A DNA stretch of 9,081 nt from Aquificota bacterium (GCA_013153765.1 JAADDT010000064.1:1-9081), one strand, 5' to 3'. Shown: positions 1-6,350, counted from the first letter of the stretch. The notes: generated from the sequence alone by a model not told the origin. Made by a program: numbers and translations.

Positions 1-294
1 CCAGAATATCCGGTTATGCCCGGCGTCCTGATAATAGAGGCTATGGCACAGGCAGGGGCTTATTTGATGATTAAAAAAGCAAGGGCTGAAGGTGTTGAAG
101 GGAGTTTTACCGTCCTGTTTGCAGGTATAGACAGTGCCAAGTTTAGAAAGCCGGTGGTTCCCGGCGACCAGATCATTTTTGAGATAGAAGGGATAAACAT
201 AAAAAGGAGTATGGGAAAGATAAAGGCAGTGGCAAAGGTTGACGGCAGTGTGGTATGTGAGGCTGTCCTTATGGCGGCGTTAAAGAAGAATTAA
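1..294 (+). CDS. fabZ: 3-hydroxyacyl-[acyl-carrier-protein] dehydratase FabZ, 3' part (5' end outside window)
   Basis: FabZ removes water from (3R)-hydroxyacyl-ACP in type II fatty acid elongation, in the cytoplasm. The reading frame is open from base 1 and starts mid-protein with PEYPVMPGVLIIEAMAQAG, the hallmark of the FabZ active site (family pattern HFPxxPVMPGVLxxEAxAQ). The catalytic Glu is the 13th visible codon (bases 37-39). The catalytic His of the HFP motif, 14 residues earlier in the family, falls just outside the window. The hot-dog fold continues with FRKPVVPGDQI and ends in a strand carrying VDGSVVCEAVLMAAL. The ATG at base 16 is an internal Met of the motif, not the start. About 50 N-terminal residues are missing. 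This is the only plus-strand gene; its TAA overlaps the stop of the convergent fasciclin gene. Its identity is very likely; the missing start and promoter cannot be judged. Confidence 0.95.
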   Translation, partial: PEYPVMPGVLIIEAMAQAGAYLMIKKARAEGVEGSFTVLFAGIDSAKFRKPVVPGDQIIFEIEGINIKRSMGKIKAVAKVDGSVVCEAVLMAALKKN

Positions 295-770
295 ACGATA
301 ATGCCCCTTATCGTGTGTATAAAACCGTTGTAGCAAACAATATTTGCCGTTTCCATAGGTATTCCGCTTATTTCCGCAAAAACAGTACAGGCGTTGCTTA
401 TGGAAAACTCAAAATCCTCCCTTATGTTGCACCTTACATCTATTGATATGGTTTTTCCACCGATAGTTTTCAGCTCCTTTATCTGGAGCATCTCCCCAAG
501 TGTGATAGGCTCCTCAATAATGTGGTTTCCCACTATTTCGGTGGCAAGGGAGCTGTCTTTAAGGGCTTTTTCAACCGTGGCTATCACCTGTGGAGGTACT
601 ATGTCAAGCGTTTCTTCCACAGGAACGAACAGCGTGGCAGGGGTTTCCCTTAACATATCCCCGTACTGTGTGATGTTTATCAGCTGGAAAAACTGGGGCA
701 TAAACGTGCCTTCAACAAGCTTTTCTATAATGTTTGGCAGGTTTTCCGCCGGTGGTTTCCACTTTTTCAT
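291..770 (-). CDS. Fasciclin (FAS1) domain protein without signal peptide
   Basis: A single FAS1 domain fills almost the whole 159-residue protein. The first conserved segment is ATLFVPVEETLD (about residues 45-56, family TxFxPTxxAF). GNHIIEEP (81-88) matches the central His/Tyr-His motif, GGKTISIDV (104-112) the middle strand, and NIVCYNGFIHTIRGIIV (143-159) the second conserved segment (NGxIHxIDxVL). FAS1 domains usually mediate adhesion or protein contacts outside the cell, but the N-terminus (MKKWKPPAENLPN) shows no signal peptide or membrane segment, so this copy appears cytoplasmic. Three Cys occur at 114, 128 and 146. The ATG has a good ribosome binding site (GGAGG at 776-780, 5-base spacing). 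It lies directly beyond the terminator of the cytochrome bc1 operon. The fold assignment is firm; the cellular role is unknown. Confidence 0.85.
   Translation of the reverse strand: MKKWKPPAENLPNIIEKLVEGTFMPQFFQLINITQYGDMLRETPATLFVPVEETLDIVPPQVIATVEKALKDSSLATEIVGNHIIEEPITLGEMLQIKELKTIGGKTISIDVRCNIREDFEFSISNACTVFAEISGIPMETANIVCYNGFIHTIRGIIV
295..314. terminator. Hairpin at the convergent fabZ/fasciclin gene junction
   Basis: A perfect 7-bp inverted repeat (ACGATAA, loop TGCCCC, TTATCGT) begins directly after the fabZ stop codon and lies in the last codons of the minus-strand fasciclin gene. On the minus strand it is followed by a loosely T-rich stretch (TTAATTCTTCTTT); on the plus strand no T-run follows. 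It may help end one or both convergent transcripts, but without a proper T-tract it is a weak terminator candidate. Confidence 0.4.
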
Positions 771-780
771 AACAGCCTCC

Positions 781-798
781 AGTTAGTATTTGCTAACT
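781..798 (-). promoter_or_regulatory. 18-bp palindrome next to the fasciclin gene ribosome binding site
   Basis: AGTTAG-N6-CTAACT is a perfect 6-bp-arm dyad that abuts the GGAGG Shine-Dalgarno sequence of the fasciclin gene. It could be a repressor operator in DNA or a small hairpin beside the ribosome binding site in mRNA. Which of these, if either, cannot be told from the sequence. Confidence 0.35.
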
Positions 799-812
799 TC
801 CCGTAAAGGTAT

Positions 813-840
813 AAAAAAAAGGGGCCTATTCCAGCCCCTT
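813..840 (-). terminator. Intrinsic terminator of the petABC operon
   Basis: On the minus strand AAGGGGC and GCCCCTT form a perfect 7-bp stem around an 8-base loop (TGGAATAG). The T-run starting in the stem's last two bases is ten T in all, eight of them beyond the stem in 813-820. It begins 7 bases after the stop codon of the cytochrome c gene. This is a textbook rho-independent terminator. Confidence 0.9.
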
Positions 841-847
841 ACATATT

Positions 848-1699
848 TTAATGTATGTTCTTCCAGATTTTCTTCTTCCAAGCGTACGTGAGACCTACCA
901 TTACCAGCATGTAAGCCAGTACGATCAGACCTACCTTTACCCTCTGTTCCTTGTGAGGGTCAGCTATCCTGTCAAGGTAGTGCATCAGGTCTTCCGTAGC
1001 TTCCTTGTTAAGACCTACCCTCGGCATTGAAGTACCGGGAAGTAAAGCCTGAGGTTTGTTTATGAACGCAACGAGGTAATGCTCACCTTTAGCCTTCATT
1101 ATGATGGACAGGTCAGGGGGAACTTTACCAAGGTACTTTTTGAGGGCGTCCGGTGGAGTTTCTGCGTAGATTTTCTGGTATTTAGCACTGTGGCATCTTC
1201 CACAGGCTTCCTTAAACAGTTCTGCCCCGTGTACTTTCTTTGCTTTGCTGTCAAGGTATGCGATTATGTCAACTATCTGCTCGTCCTGAAGTCCCATTGC
1301 AGGCATTGCTATTTTCTTGAATTCGGAAGCTTTTGCAGGGTCCTTTATGAAGTGGAAAAGGAACTTTTTGCTTGTGAAGGAAGTGACGTTAGACAGGTCT
1401 GGAGGAACCACCCCAAATGAAGCGGCCGCCGTTTTTGGGTCCATAGGTGCAGGTATGCCGTCAGCCTTAAGACCGTGGCAGGAAGCACAGAACATCTGGA
1501 AAGCTTCCTTACCTTTAGCCGCATCCCCGTCAAGGGGAGGTGTTGAACCTAAATCCGAAAACTCGTAATCCGGCAGGTGGTATTTATGGATAGCCTCCTC
1601 AATATGCTTGTGCATAATGCTGTGGGCTAAAGGCTCTATCCCCCAGTAGGTCACTCCAACTATAACTATTAAAACCAGTAATATCTTTAATTCCTTCAT
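848..1699 (-). CDS. petC: Cytochrome bc1 complex, diheme cytochrome c subunit
   Basis: This subunit takes electrons from the Rieske centre and passes them to soluble cytochrome c on the periplasmic side. The 283-residue protein has an N-terminal hydrophobic anchor (about 5-20), two c-type heme sites (CASCH at 71-75, CGRCH at 166-170), and a C-terminal membrane helix (about 256-274) ending in a basic cytoplasmic tail. Each half has a VPPDLS segment (98-103, 193-198) and a Met ligand candidate (M132 or M135 in MPAMGL; M225 in MPRVGL), so it looks like a tandem duplication of one cytochrome c domain. This differs from the monoheme cytochrome c1 of mitochondria and resembles the diheme subunit of epsilonproteobacterial bc1 complexes. 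The start overlaps the cytochrome b stop by one base (TAATG), with GGAGGTGG just upstream, which suggests translational coupling. Last gene of petABC. Confidence 0.9.
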   Translation of the reverse strand: MKELKILLVLIVIVGVTYWGIEPLAHSIMHKHIEEAIHKYHLPDYEFSDLGSTPPLDGDAAKGKEAFQMFCASCHGLKADGIPAPMDPKTAAASFGVVPPDLSNVTSFTSKKFLFHFIKDPAKASEFKKIAMPAMGLQDEQIVDIIAYLDSKAKKVHGAELFKEACGRCHSAKYQKIYAETPPDALKKYLGKVPPDLSIIMKAKGEHYLVAFINKPQALLPGTSMPRVGLNKEATEDLMHYLDRIADPHKEQRVKVGLIVLAYMLVMVGLTYAWKKKIWKNIH

Positions 1700-2904
1700 T
1701 ACTGTCCACCTCCACTAGCCACCTTCTTTTTCTCAATGTAAGAAATAATCGGTAAAGATGCGAAGAATAAAAAGTACACTATAGACGCTACGAAACCAAG
1801 CCACGCAAACAGACCTGTAGGTGGCAGTTTTCCAAGTATCGTTAAGGCAATGAAGTCAGCAACGAATATCCACCACATTATTTTGAATAAAGGTCTGTGT
1901 TTTCCGCTAACGTAAGGGTATGGAGAAGTGTCAAGCCAAGGCAGGAACAGTGGCAGGAACATTGACAGTACGAAACCTATAAGACCTAAAGTTTCGCTGA
2001 AGAAAAATCCCCTTAATACTTCGTAAAACGCAAGGAAGTACCACTCTGGATATATATGTGGAGGTGTTTGCAGGTAGTTTGCAGGCTGGAAGTTAATAGG
2101 GTCCATAGCGAACTTGTAGTTGAAGAACACCAGATAGAAGAAGAACAGAAGGAATACGGACATTACGAAGTACTCTTTAGCCATAAATACAGGCCAGAAA
2201 GGTATGCCGTTTTTCTTCTTCTCCTCTTTTGTCATAGGAATTCCGTCTTCGTTGTTTGAGCCGACAATCCTTACGGCGTAAAGGTGTATAGCCGTAAATA
2301 CCAGTATTAATGCAGGAAGGAAAGTGACGTGCAGTGCGAAGAACCTTGTAAGTGTTGCATCTTCAACGATGTAGTTACCTCTTATCCATATAACAAGGTC
2401 AGGTCCTATGAAAGGTATTTTTGCAAACAGTGTTGTGATCGTTTGTGCCGCCCAGTAAGACATCTGTCCCCAAGGCAGAAGATAACCGGTGAAAGCAGTT
2501 GCAGACATCAGAACGAAAAGTATGAAACCGGTAATCCACACAACTTCCCTTGGAGCTTTATACGAACCGTAGTAAATTCCCCTTCCTATGTGTATAAACA
2601 GGACCAAGAACATTACAGATGCACCGACGGCGTGGACGTGTCTGAATACCCAACCAAAGGCAACGTCCATCATTATGGTTTTGTTAACGCTGTCAAAAGC
2701 CATTTTAGCGTCAGGCTTATAGTACATAAGCAGGATAATACCGGATACTACCAGTATTACGAAAACGAGCATTGTAAGAACACCAAAGCTCCACAGGAAG
2801 TTAATGTTTTTCGGAAGGTAATACTCAGCCATCATTACCTTCCAGAGGGTCTCAATAGCCAGCCTTTTATCAAGCCATTCCATTAATCCGCCTTTTTTCT
2901 CCAT
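1699..2904 (-). CDS. petB: Cytochrome b of the cytochrome bc1 complex (full-length, fused form)
   Basis: The membrane core of the bc1 complex carries two b hemes and both quinone sites. One 401-residue chain holds the cytochrome b6-like N-terminal half and the subunit IV-like C-terminal half, with eight predicted helices. Counting from the upstream GTG as residue 1, the heme ligands are H92 and H106 in helix B (RHVHAVG...HIGRG) and H193 and H208 in helix D. The Qo motif PEWY is at 287-290. GYLLPWGQMSYW (141-152) is the conserved helix C/cd segment. The helix D ligands are 15 residues apart, as in cytochrome b6, not 14 as in mitochondrial cytochrome b. A GTG at 2907 lies only 3 bases from AGGAGG (2911-2916), whereas the ATG at 2904 has 6-base spacing, so the ATG is preferred. 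It lies 10 bases after the Rieske gene and overlaps the next gene. Confidence 0.95.
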   Translation of the reverse strand: MEKKGGLMEWLDKRLAIETLWKVMMAEYYLPKNINFLWSFGVLTMLVFVILVVSGIILLMYYKPDAKMAFDSVNKTIMMDVAFGWVFRHVHAVGASVMFLVLFIHIGRGIYYGSYKAPREVVWITGFILFVLMSATAFTGYLLPWGQMSYWAAQTITTLFAKIPFIGPDLVIWIRGNYIVEDATLTRFFALHVTFLPALILVFTAIHLYAVRIVGSNNEDGIPMTKEEKKKNGIPFWPVFMAKEYFVMSVFLLFFFYLVFFNYKFAMDPINFQPANYLQTPPHIYPEWYFLAFYEVLRGFFFSETLGLIGFVLSMFLPLFLPWLDTSPYPYVSGKHRPLFKIMWWIFVADFIALTILGKLPPTGLFAWLGFVASIVYFLFFASLPIISYIEKKKVASGGGQ

Positions 2905-2910
2905 CACTTT

Positions 2911-2916
2911 CCTCCT
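2911..2916 (-). promoter_or_regulatory. Ribosome binding site deciding the cytochrome b start
   Basis: AGGAGG on the minus strand, inside the end of the Rieske gene. It is 3 bases from the GTG at 2907 and 6 bases from the ATG at 2904. The wider spacing favours the ATG as the true start. Confidence 0.7.
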
Positions 2917-3409
2917 AACCTTTCATCATTTTTTCGTATTCGGGACCTGTTTCACCTAAAACGATGGTAGTCCCTTCTAATTTAAACGGAGGTATTTCCA
3001 GAGGTCTTGGAGGAGGACCGAATATGTTTACACCGCAGGCGTCAAATTCACCACCGTGGCACGGGCATTTGAATATTTTCTTGTCCGTTTCCCAGTTAGG
3101 GATACATCCAAGGTGGGTACATATTCCCACAACCACCGTGTACTCGTTTGCTATAGACCTGTTTTCACACTTTCCCATATCGGGAGTTCTTCTCAGAACA
3201 AATACCGGTTTACCTCTCCACTGGACTACCTTCAGTTCGCCGGGCTTTACCTGTGAAAGGTCAAACCTCACAATCCCAGCCGCTTTTACCTCAGGCAAGG
3301 GTTCCCACGTTTTATACATAGCGTATAAAACGCCCCCTAAACCTACAGCGGCCCAACCTCCCATTGCGTACAGGAGGAAATCCCGCCTACTTACTTTTTC
3401 TTCAGCCAT
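2915..3409 (-). CDS. petA: Rieske [2Fe-2S] iron-sulfur protein of the cytochrome bc1 complex
   Basis: It transfers electrons from quinol at the Qo site to the cytochrome c subunit. The 164-residue protein starts with a twin-arginine export signal (SRRDFLLYAMGG, residues 7-18), which doubles as the membrane anchor (to about 32). The cluster motifs are CTHLGC (97-102) and CPCHGG (115-120): C97, H99, C115 and H118 are ligands, and C102 and C117 form the family disulfide. GPPPRPLEIPPF (131-142) is the Pro loop. In mitochondrial proteins the second motif reads CPCHGSHYD; here Ser is Gly120 and Tyr is Phe122. Both hydrogen bonds that raise the cluster potential are therefore absent, which predicts a low-potential Rieske suited to menaquinone-type quinols. 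GGAGG (3416-3420) precedes the ATG by 6 bases. First gene of petABC. Confidence 0.95.
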   Translation of the reverse strand: MAEEKVSRRDFLLYAMGGWAAVGLGGVLYAMYKTWEPLPEVKAAGIVRFDLSQVKPGELKVVQWRGKPVFVLRRTPDMGKCENRSIANEYTVVVGICTHLGCIPNWETDKKIFKCPCHGGEFDACGVNIFGPPPRPLEIPPFKLEGTTIVLGETGPEYEKMMKG

Positions 3410-3517
3410 TTTGAACCTCCTCTGTTTCTGTATATTTACAATTTTGTCCCTTACTGTCTTGACCTCTCCTAATTCTAATTATTTTGCTACATATTCCGTT
3501 TAAAATCAAAGTTTTTG

Positions 3518-3529
3518 TGATATAAATCA
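3518..3529. promoter_or_regulatory. FNR/CRP-like dyad upstream of petABC
   Basis: TGAT-ATAA-ATCA is a perfect 4-bp-arm dyad. Against the FNR consensus TTGAT-N4-ATCAA it matches 8 of 10 specified positions. It lies about 110 bases upstream of the Rieske start, right at the rlmB stop codon. A weak -10-like TATGTA (3488-3493, minus strand) sits where a class II activator site at about -41 would place it. The 3410-3529 gap shows no other convincing promoter, so this is a candidate only. Confidence 0.35.
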
Positions 3530-4261
3530 TCAATCCTGTATCCAGCTCTGTTTGGCTACCTCCCACAGTGCTATGGCGGTTGCGGAGGACACGTTCAGGG
3601 AGGTTATCTTCCCTTTCATCGGTATTGTGGCTATCAGGTCGGCAGAGTTTAGCACGGATTTTGACACACCTTTTCCTTCAGAGCCTAAAACTACAGCAAG
3701 AGGAAACGGAAAAGATATCTTGTGTATCGGCTTACCTCCCTTTTCCACAGCCACTACCCAGCCCCCCCTGTCCTTGAACTTTTCCACAAAGTTCCTCAGA
3801 CTGCCTACCTTGGCTATGGGAATGTGGAAGACCGCTCCTGTTGAGGCTTTTACCACAACTTCGTTTATGGGAGAGCTCCTTTCTTTTGGGATTACCACGC
3901 CGTCAACCCCCAGCACTTCAGCTGTCCTTATCATATTGCCGACGTTTTGCGGGTCGGTGATGTGATCCATTACCAGCACCACTCCCCTATTTTCAATAAC
4001 CTTTTCTATAAGTTTATTTTCGTCCCAGTACTGTATGGGACTTACAATAGCCACAACACCCTGCGTTTTCTTCGTACCGGCAGTCTCCTCAACCTTCTTC
4101 CGGGATACCTTCTGGATTTTAACTCCCTGTTTTTCAGCCAGTTTTACCAGCTCTTTAGGTGGGTGTGAGTCGTGGGCTACCAGTATTTTTTCCAAACTCC
4201 TGCCGGATTTTAAAGCTTCTATAATAGGGTTTCTTCCCCAGATAACGAACTTTTCTTCCAT
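3530..4261 (-). CDS. rlmB: 23S rRNA (guanosine-2'-O-)-methyltransferase, TrmH/SPOUT family (RlmB-like)
   Basis: SPOUT-class enzymes of this type methylate the 2'-O of a guanosine in the 23S rRNA peptidyl transferase loop using S-adenosylmethionine. The 243-residue length and the layout match RlmB: an N-terminal substrate-binding domain (VIWGRNPIIEAL at 6-17, TQGVVAIV at 66-73), then the knotted catalytic domain. Motif 1 is DPQNVGNMIRTAE (103-115, with the conserved Asn and Arg), motif 2 is VVLGSEGKGV (190-199), and motif 3 is IPMKGKITSLNVSSATAIAL (213-232), which form the trefoil knot and cofactor pocket. The close relatives TrmH and TrmL are less likely because of the N-terminal domain. An in-frame stop sits directly before the ATG, fixing the start. 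The ribosome binding site is weak (AAGG, 10-base spacing). It has its own promoter. Confidence 0.9.
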   Translation of the reverse strand: MEEKFVIWGRNPIIEALKSGRSLEKILVAHDSHPPKELVKLAEKQGVKIQKVSRKKVEETAGTKKTQGVVAIVSPIQYWDENKLIEKVIENRGVVLVMDHITDPQNVGNMIRTAEVLGVDGVVIPKERSSPINEVVVKASTGAVFHIPIAKVGSLRNFVEKFKDRGGWVVAVEKGGKPIHKISFPFPLAVVLGSEGKGVSKSVLNSADLIATIPMKGKITSLNVSSATAIALWEVAKQSWIQD

Positions 4262-4286
4262 TTATAATTAACCTTACTTATCGGCT

Positions 4287-4292
4287 ATTATA
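4287..4292 (-). promoter_or_regulatory. -10 box of the rlmB promoter
   Basis: A perfect TATAAT on the minus strand, 26 bases before the rlmB start codon, giving a leader of roughly 19 bases. No good -35 hexamer is seen 16-18 bases upstream, which fits a promoter that depends on an activator bound at the dyad at 4318-4331. Confidence 0.6.
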
Positions 4293-4317
4293 CTAATATC
4301 TTTTGCATACATTTTAC

Positions 4318-4331
4318 TTGATTTTTATCAA
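4318..4331. promoter_or_regulatory. Perfect FNR-consensus dyad upstream of rlmB
   Basis: TTGAT-TTTT-ATCAA matches the FNR consensus TTGAT-N4-ATCAA at all ten specified positions. Its centre is about 42-45 bases upstream of the start point implied by the TATAAT at 4287-4292, close to the class II activator position. It begins just after the fmt stop codon, so a weak AT-rich hairpin is the alternative, but no T-tract follows it. Confidence 0.45.
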
Positions 4332-4336
4332 CCGAT

Positions 4337-5272
4337 TCAGCCCAGTTTTTCCCCTTCCTGTATGTGGTATCCCCTTACCGCCTCATCTCCGGATATTGGT
4401 TTACCGCTTGGAAACTGGATTTTTTTGATAAGGAGCTTTCCCCTGCCTGTCTGCACCACAAAACCTTCGCCCTTTTTTATGCTTACCACCTTACCAGCCT
4501 CTCCTGTGGAGTTTTCGTCAACTACGGAAGCGTCAAGTATTTTAACCTGCTGTCCCCTAAAGTCCGTGTAGGCTTTAGGCCAGACCTTTAACGCCCTTAC
4601 AAGGTTAAATATCTCCCTTGCAGACCTGTTCCAGTCTATCTTCCCCTCTTCCTTTTTTATAGGTTTTGCATAGGTGGATTTGTGGTGTTCCTGCGGTTTT
4701 TTTACAGCCTTTCCCTTTTCTATACCGTCAAGCACCTCCAGAAGCAGTTCTGCCCCTTCTTCAGCCAGCTTGTCGTGTAGGGAGATTATGTCGTCCCTGT
4801 CCGAAATAGGCAGTTCTTTACAGGCGTAAACATCGCCGGCGTCAAGCTCTTTGGTTATCTCCATTATACATACGCCGGTTTTGTCCTTCCCTTCCATCAA
4901 AGCCCTGTGTATAGGTGCCGCTCCCCTGTATTCGGGAAGAAGGGAAGCGTGGACGTTTATGGTTTTGTGTTTCGGCAGGTTTATAAACTCCTCCGGAATG
5001 ATTTTGCCGTAAGCCACAACCACAAATATGTCCGGCTCAAGTTTTTTAAGCTCTTCCAACAGCTGGCGGTTATTTTTCAGTTTCTCCGGCTGGAAAACCG
5101 GAATGGAATGTTCCTGTGCAACAACCTTGACGGGAGGAGGTGAAAGTTTTTTCCCCCTGCCTTTCGGTTTGTCCGGCTGTGTGATGACGCCTACAACCTG
5201 ATGGCGGGAGTTTATCAGTTTTTTCAGGCTTTGTACCGCAAAGTCCGGTGTTCCCCAGAAAACTATCCTCAA
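4337..5272 (-). CDS. fmt: Methionyl-tRNA formyltransferase
   Basis: It transfers a formyl group from 10-formyltetrahydrofolate to Met-tRNA(fMet) for translation initiation. The protein begins [16 protein letters not shown] as in the family, and 311 residues is the usual length. The folate-binding catalytic domain holds the active-site trio N106 and H108 (in [16 protein letters not shown]) and D144 (in ELDAGDV). The tRNA-specificity loop [12 protein letters not shown] is at 38-49. The C-terminal OB-like domain follows from about 210. The start codon is TTG (5270-5272) behind GGAGAGG; no in-frame ATG lies nearby and the TTG gives the family-typical N-terminus. It follows the UPF0114 gene by 11 bases and is probably its operon partner. 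In many bacteria fmt sits beside def; no def is visible here. Confidence 0.95.
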   Translation of the reverse strand: MRIVFWGTPDFAVQSLKKLINSRHQVVGVITQPDKPKGRGKKLSPPPVKVVAQEHSIPVFQPEKLKNNRQLLEELKKLEPDIFVVVAYGKIIPEEFINLPKHKTINVHASLLPEYRGAAPIHRALMEGKDKTGVCIMEITKELDAGDVYACKELPISDRDDIISLHDKLAEEGAELLLEVLDGIEKGKAVKKPQEHHKSTYAKPIKKEEGKIDWNRSAREIFNLVRALKVWPKAYTDFRGQQVKILDASVVDENSTGEAGKVVSIKKGEGFVVQTGRGKLLIKKIQFPSGKPISGDEAVRGYHIQEGEKLG

Positions 5273-5283
5273 CAGCCTCTCCG

Positions 5284-5823
5284 TCAGTGTTTTTCTTTTT
5301 TAGCCTTTTCGTCGCTTTTATGCATAAAGTATATGGATAGGGATATGAGAAACACGCCTATACTGAGGAAAAGCAGGTTTTTAATGTCGTCGTATTTGAA
5401 CTCTATTGCGTACTTGAAAAACGTAACAATCAGAACCATCAGTATCACTTTTGCCAGCTTTTCTTTAAGCTGGTCAAGTGTATGCACAACCAGTATTTGG
5501 GAGGACTTTGTATCCTTTTCCATCGGGTCTATTTTTGATATGAACAGCTCGTAAAGTCCCAGTCCGAATATGAGCAGGACGGTTGATATCAGGTAAACGT
5601 CAACTGCTGATACTATGTGTTTTATGGCTTCTTTGTGGAACTCCTTAAAGTATTCCTTTGAGGAAAACATTGCGGTGGCGTCTTTTATGACCAGATATAT
5701 GTCGTATGTGCCTATCAAAACAAGTACAAAGGCGGCGGCAACGCTCGCTATCACCGCCAGAAATATCATAAGCCTGCTTTCCCACAGGAGCCATTCTACT
5801 ACCTTTTCTATCAGTTTAATCAA
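5284..5823 (-). CDS. UPF0114 (YqhA-like) membrane protein
   Basis: An inner-membrane protein of unknown function. The 179-residue chain has four predicted membrane segments (about 19-46, 76-95, 123-142, 149-167) and a charged, Lys-rich C-terminus. The family signature is clear: an N-terminal WESR (14-17), and [20 protein letters not shown] (73-92) followed by LFISKID, the conserved second-helix region of UPF0114/YqhA proteins. The start is taken as TTG (5821-5823), with a GGGGG run about 10 bases upstream; the next internal Met (M19) would cut the conserved WESR. A 6-bp inverted repeat (5822-5841) overlaps this start. Neighbours are DUF1931 upstream (39-base gap) and fmt downstream (11-base gap). 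The family is confident; the function is not known. Confidence 0.85.
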   Translation of the reverse strand: MIKLIEKVVEWLLWESRLMIFLAVIASVAAAFVLVLIGTYDIYLVIKDATAMFSSKEYFKEFHKEAIKHIVSAVDVYLISTVLLIFGLGLYELFISKIDPMEKDTKSSQILVVHTLDQLKEKLAKVILMVLIVTFFKYAIEFKYDDIKNLLFLSIGVFLISLSIYFMHKSDEKAKKEKH

Positions 5824-5862
5824 CAGGTTTTTCCCCCTGTTTTTTGTTGTGTAGAGGAAAAA

Positions 5863-6312
5863 TCACATTGTAAGGTCAAGTATTTTGCCAGCCCTTTCTA
5901 TGTCTTCAGAAGAAGGTTTTCTGCTTGCTGGAGCAACCTCTTTAATAAGGTTTGCCAGAATGTATATAAGGGTTCCTACGATTTCCGGCAGTTTTTTCTC
6001 AAGCTCCGCTTCAAGTGGATACTTAAGAGGTGGCATAGATGCAAGGAAGTTAAGCACGTCCTCAGCCGCCACTTCCTCTTCAAGCTTTTTGAATTTTTGA
6101 AGGCTTTCAAGGAAGCCTTTTGTGAGAGGAACGTCAGCTTCCCATATCACTTCCCTTCCGTTGTAGCTTGCGTTCCTTTCACCGATAAGAAGAAGGTCGT
6201 AAAGCTTTTTTTCCACTATGTCCGTAATTTCCTTCGCCTTGCTTTTGTCAATGTCAAGGCTTGCCCCTTTCCTCATCAGTGCTTCCAGTTTTGTAGCTCC
6301 TACTACAGGCAT
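5863..6312 (-). CDS. DUF1931 protein, single-chain double histone-fold type
   Basis: The 149-residue sequence starts MPVVGATKLEALMRKGASLDI and matches the DUF1931 family. From memory, structures of the Aquifex aeolicus and Thermus thermophilus members show two histone-fold-like helical units in one chain. The first unit covers about residues 1-75 (DKSKAKEITDIVEKKLYDLL is its long central helix) and the second about 80-149 (AAEDVLNFLASMPPL, then the long helix ending SSEDIERAGKILDL). Lys and Arg are common, but Glu and Asp are equally frequent, so DNA binding is not obvious from charge. The ATG is preceded by GGAGG with 6-base spacing. A promoter is visible just upstream, and UPF0114 and fmt follow. 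The biological role is not established. Confidence 0.88.
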   Translation of the reverse strand: MPVVGATKLEALMRKGASLDIDKSKAKEITDIVEKKLYDLLLIGERNASYNGREVIWEADVPLTKGFLESLQKFKKLEEEVAAEDVLNFLASMPPLKYPLEAELEKKLPEIVGTLIYILANLIKEVAPASRKPSSEDIERAGKILDLTM

Positions 6313-6350
6313 TTTCTACCTCCATTTTTTGTTTAAAAAACTATCAGAAG

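Noticed and set aside
394..786. Plus-strand ORF of 130 codons opposite the fasciclin gene
   Set aside because: It is the antisense shadow of a gene with a clear FAS1 domain, with no ribosome binding site or recognisable motif.
1345..1533. Minus-strand ORF of 62 codons within the cytochrome c gene
   Set aside because: It is in a different frame of the heme protein gene, without its own ribosome binding site.
2329..2886. Plus-strand ORF of 185 codons opposite cytochrome b
   Set aside because: Its Cys- and His-rich translation comes from reading the complement of membrane-protein codons; cytochrome b on the other strand is certain.
3429..3440. TGTA-TATT-TACA dyad just upstream of the Rieske gene
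   Set aside because: The arms are only 4 bp, AT-rich, and not aligned with a convincing promoter, so it was not listed as a feature.
2964..3503. Plus-strand ORF of 179 codons opposite the Rieske gene
   Set aside because: It is the complement of the Rieske gene plus its upstream region and has no family resemblance.
3552..3965. Plus-strand ORF of 137 codons opposite rlmB
   Set aside because: It is a Ser/Thr/Pro-rich antisense translation, the usual pattern for the complement of a real gene; rlmB motifs are complete on the minus strand.
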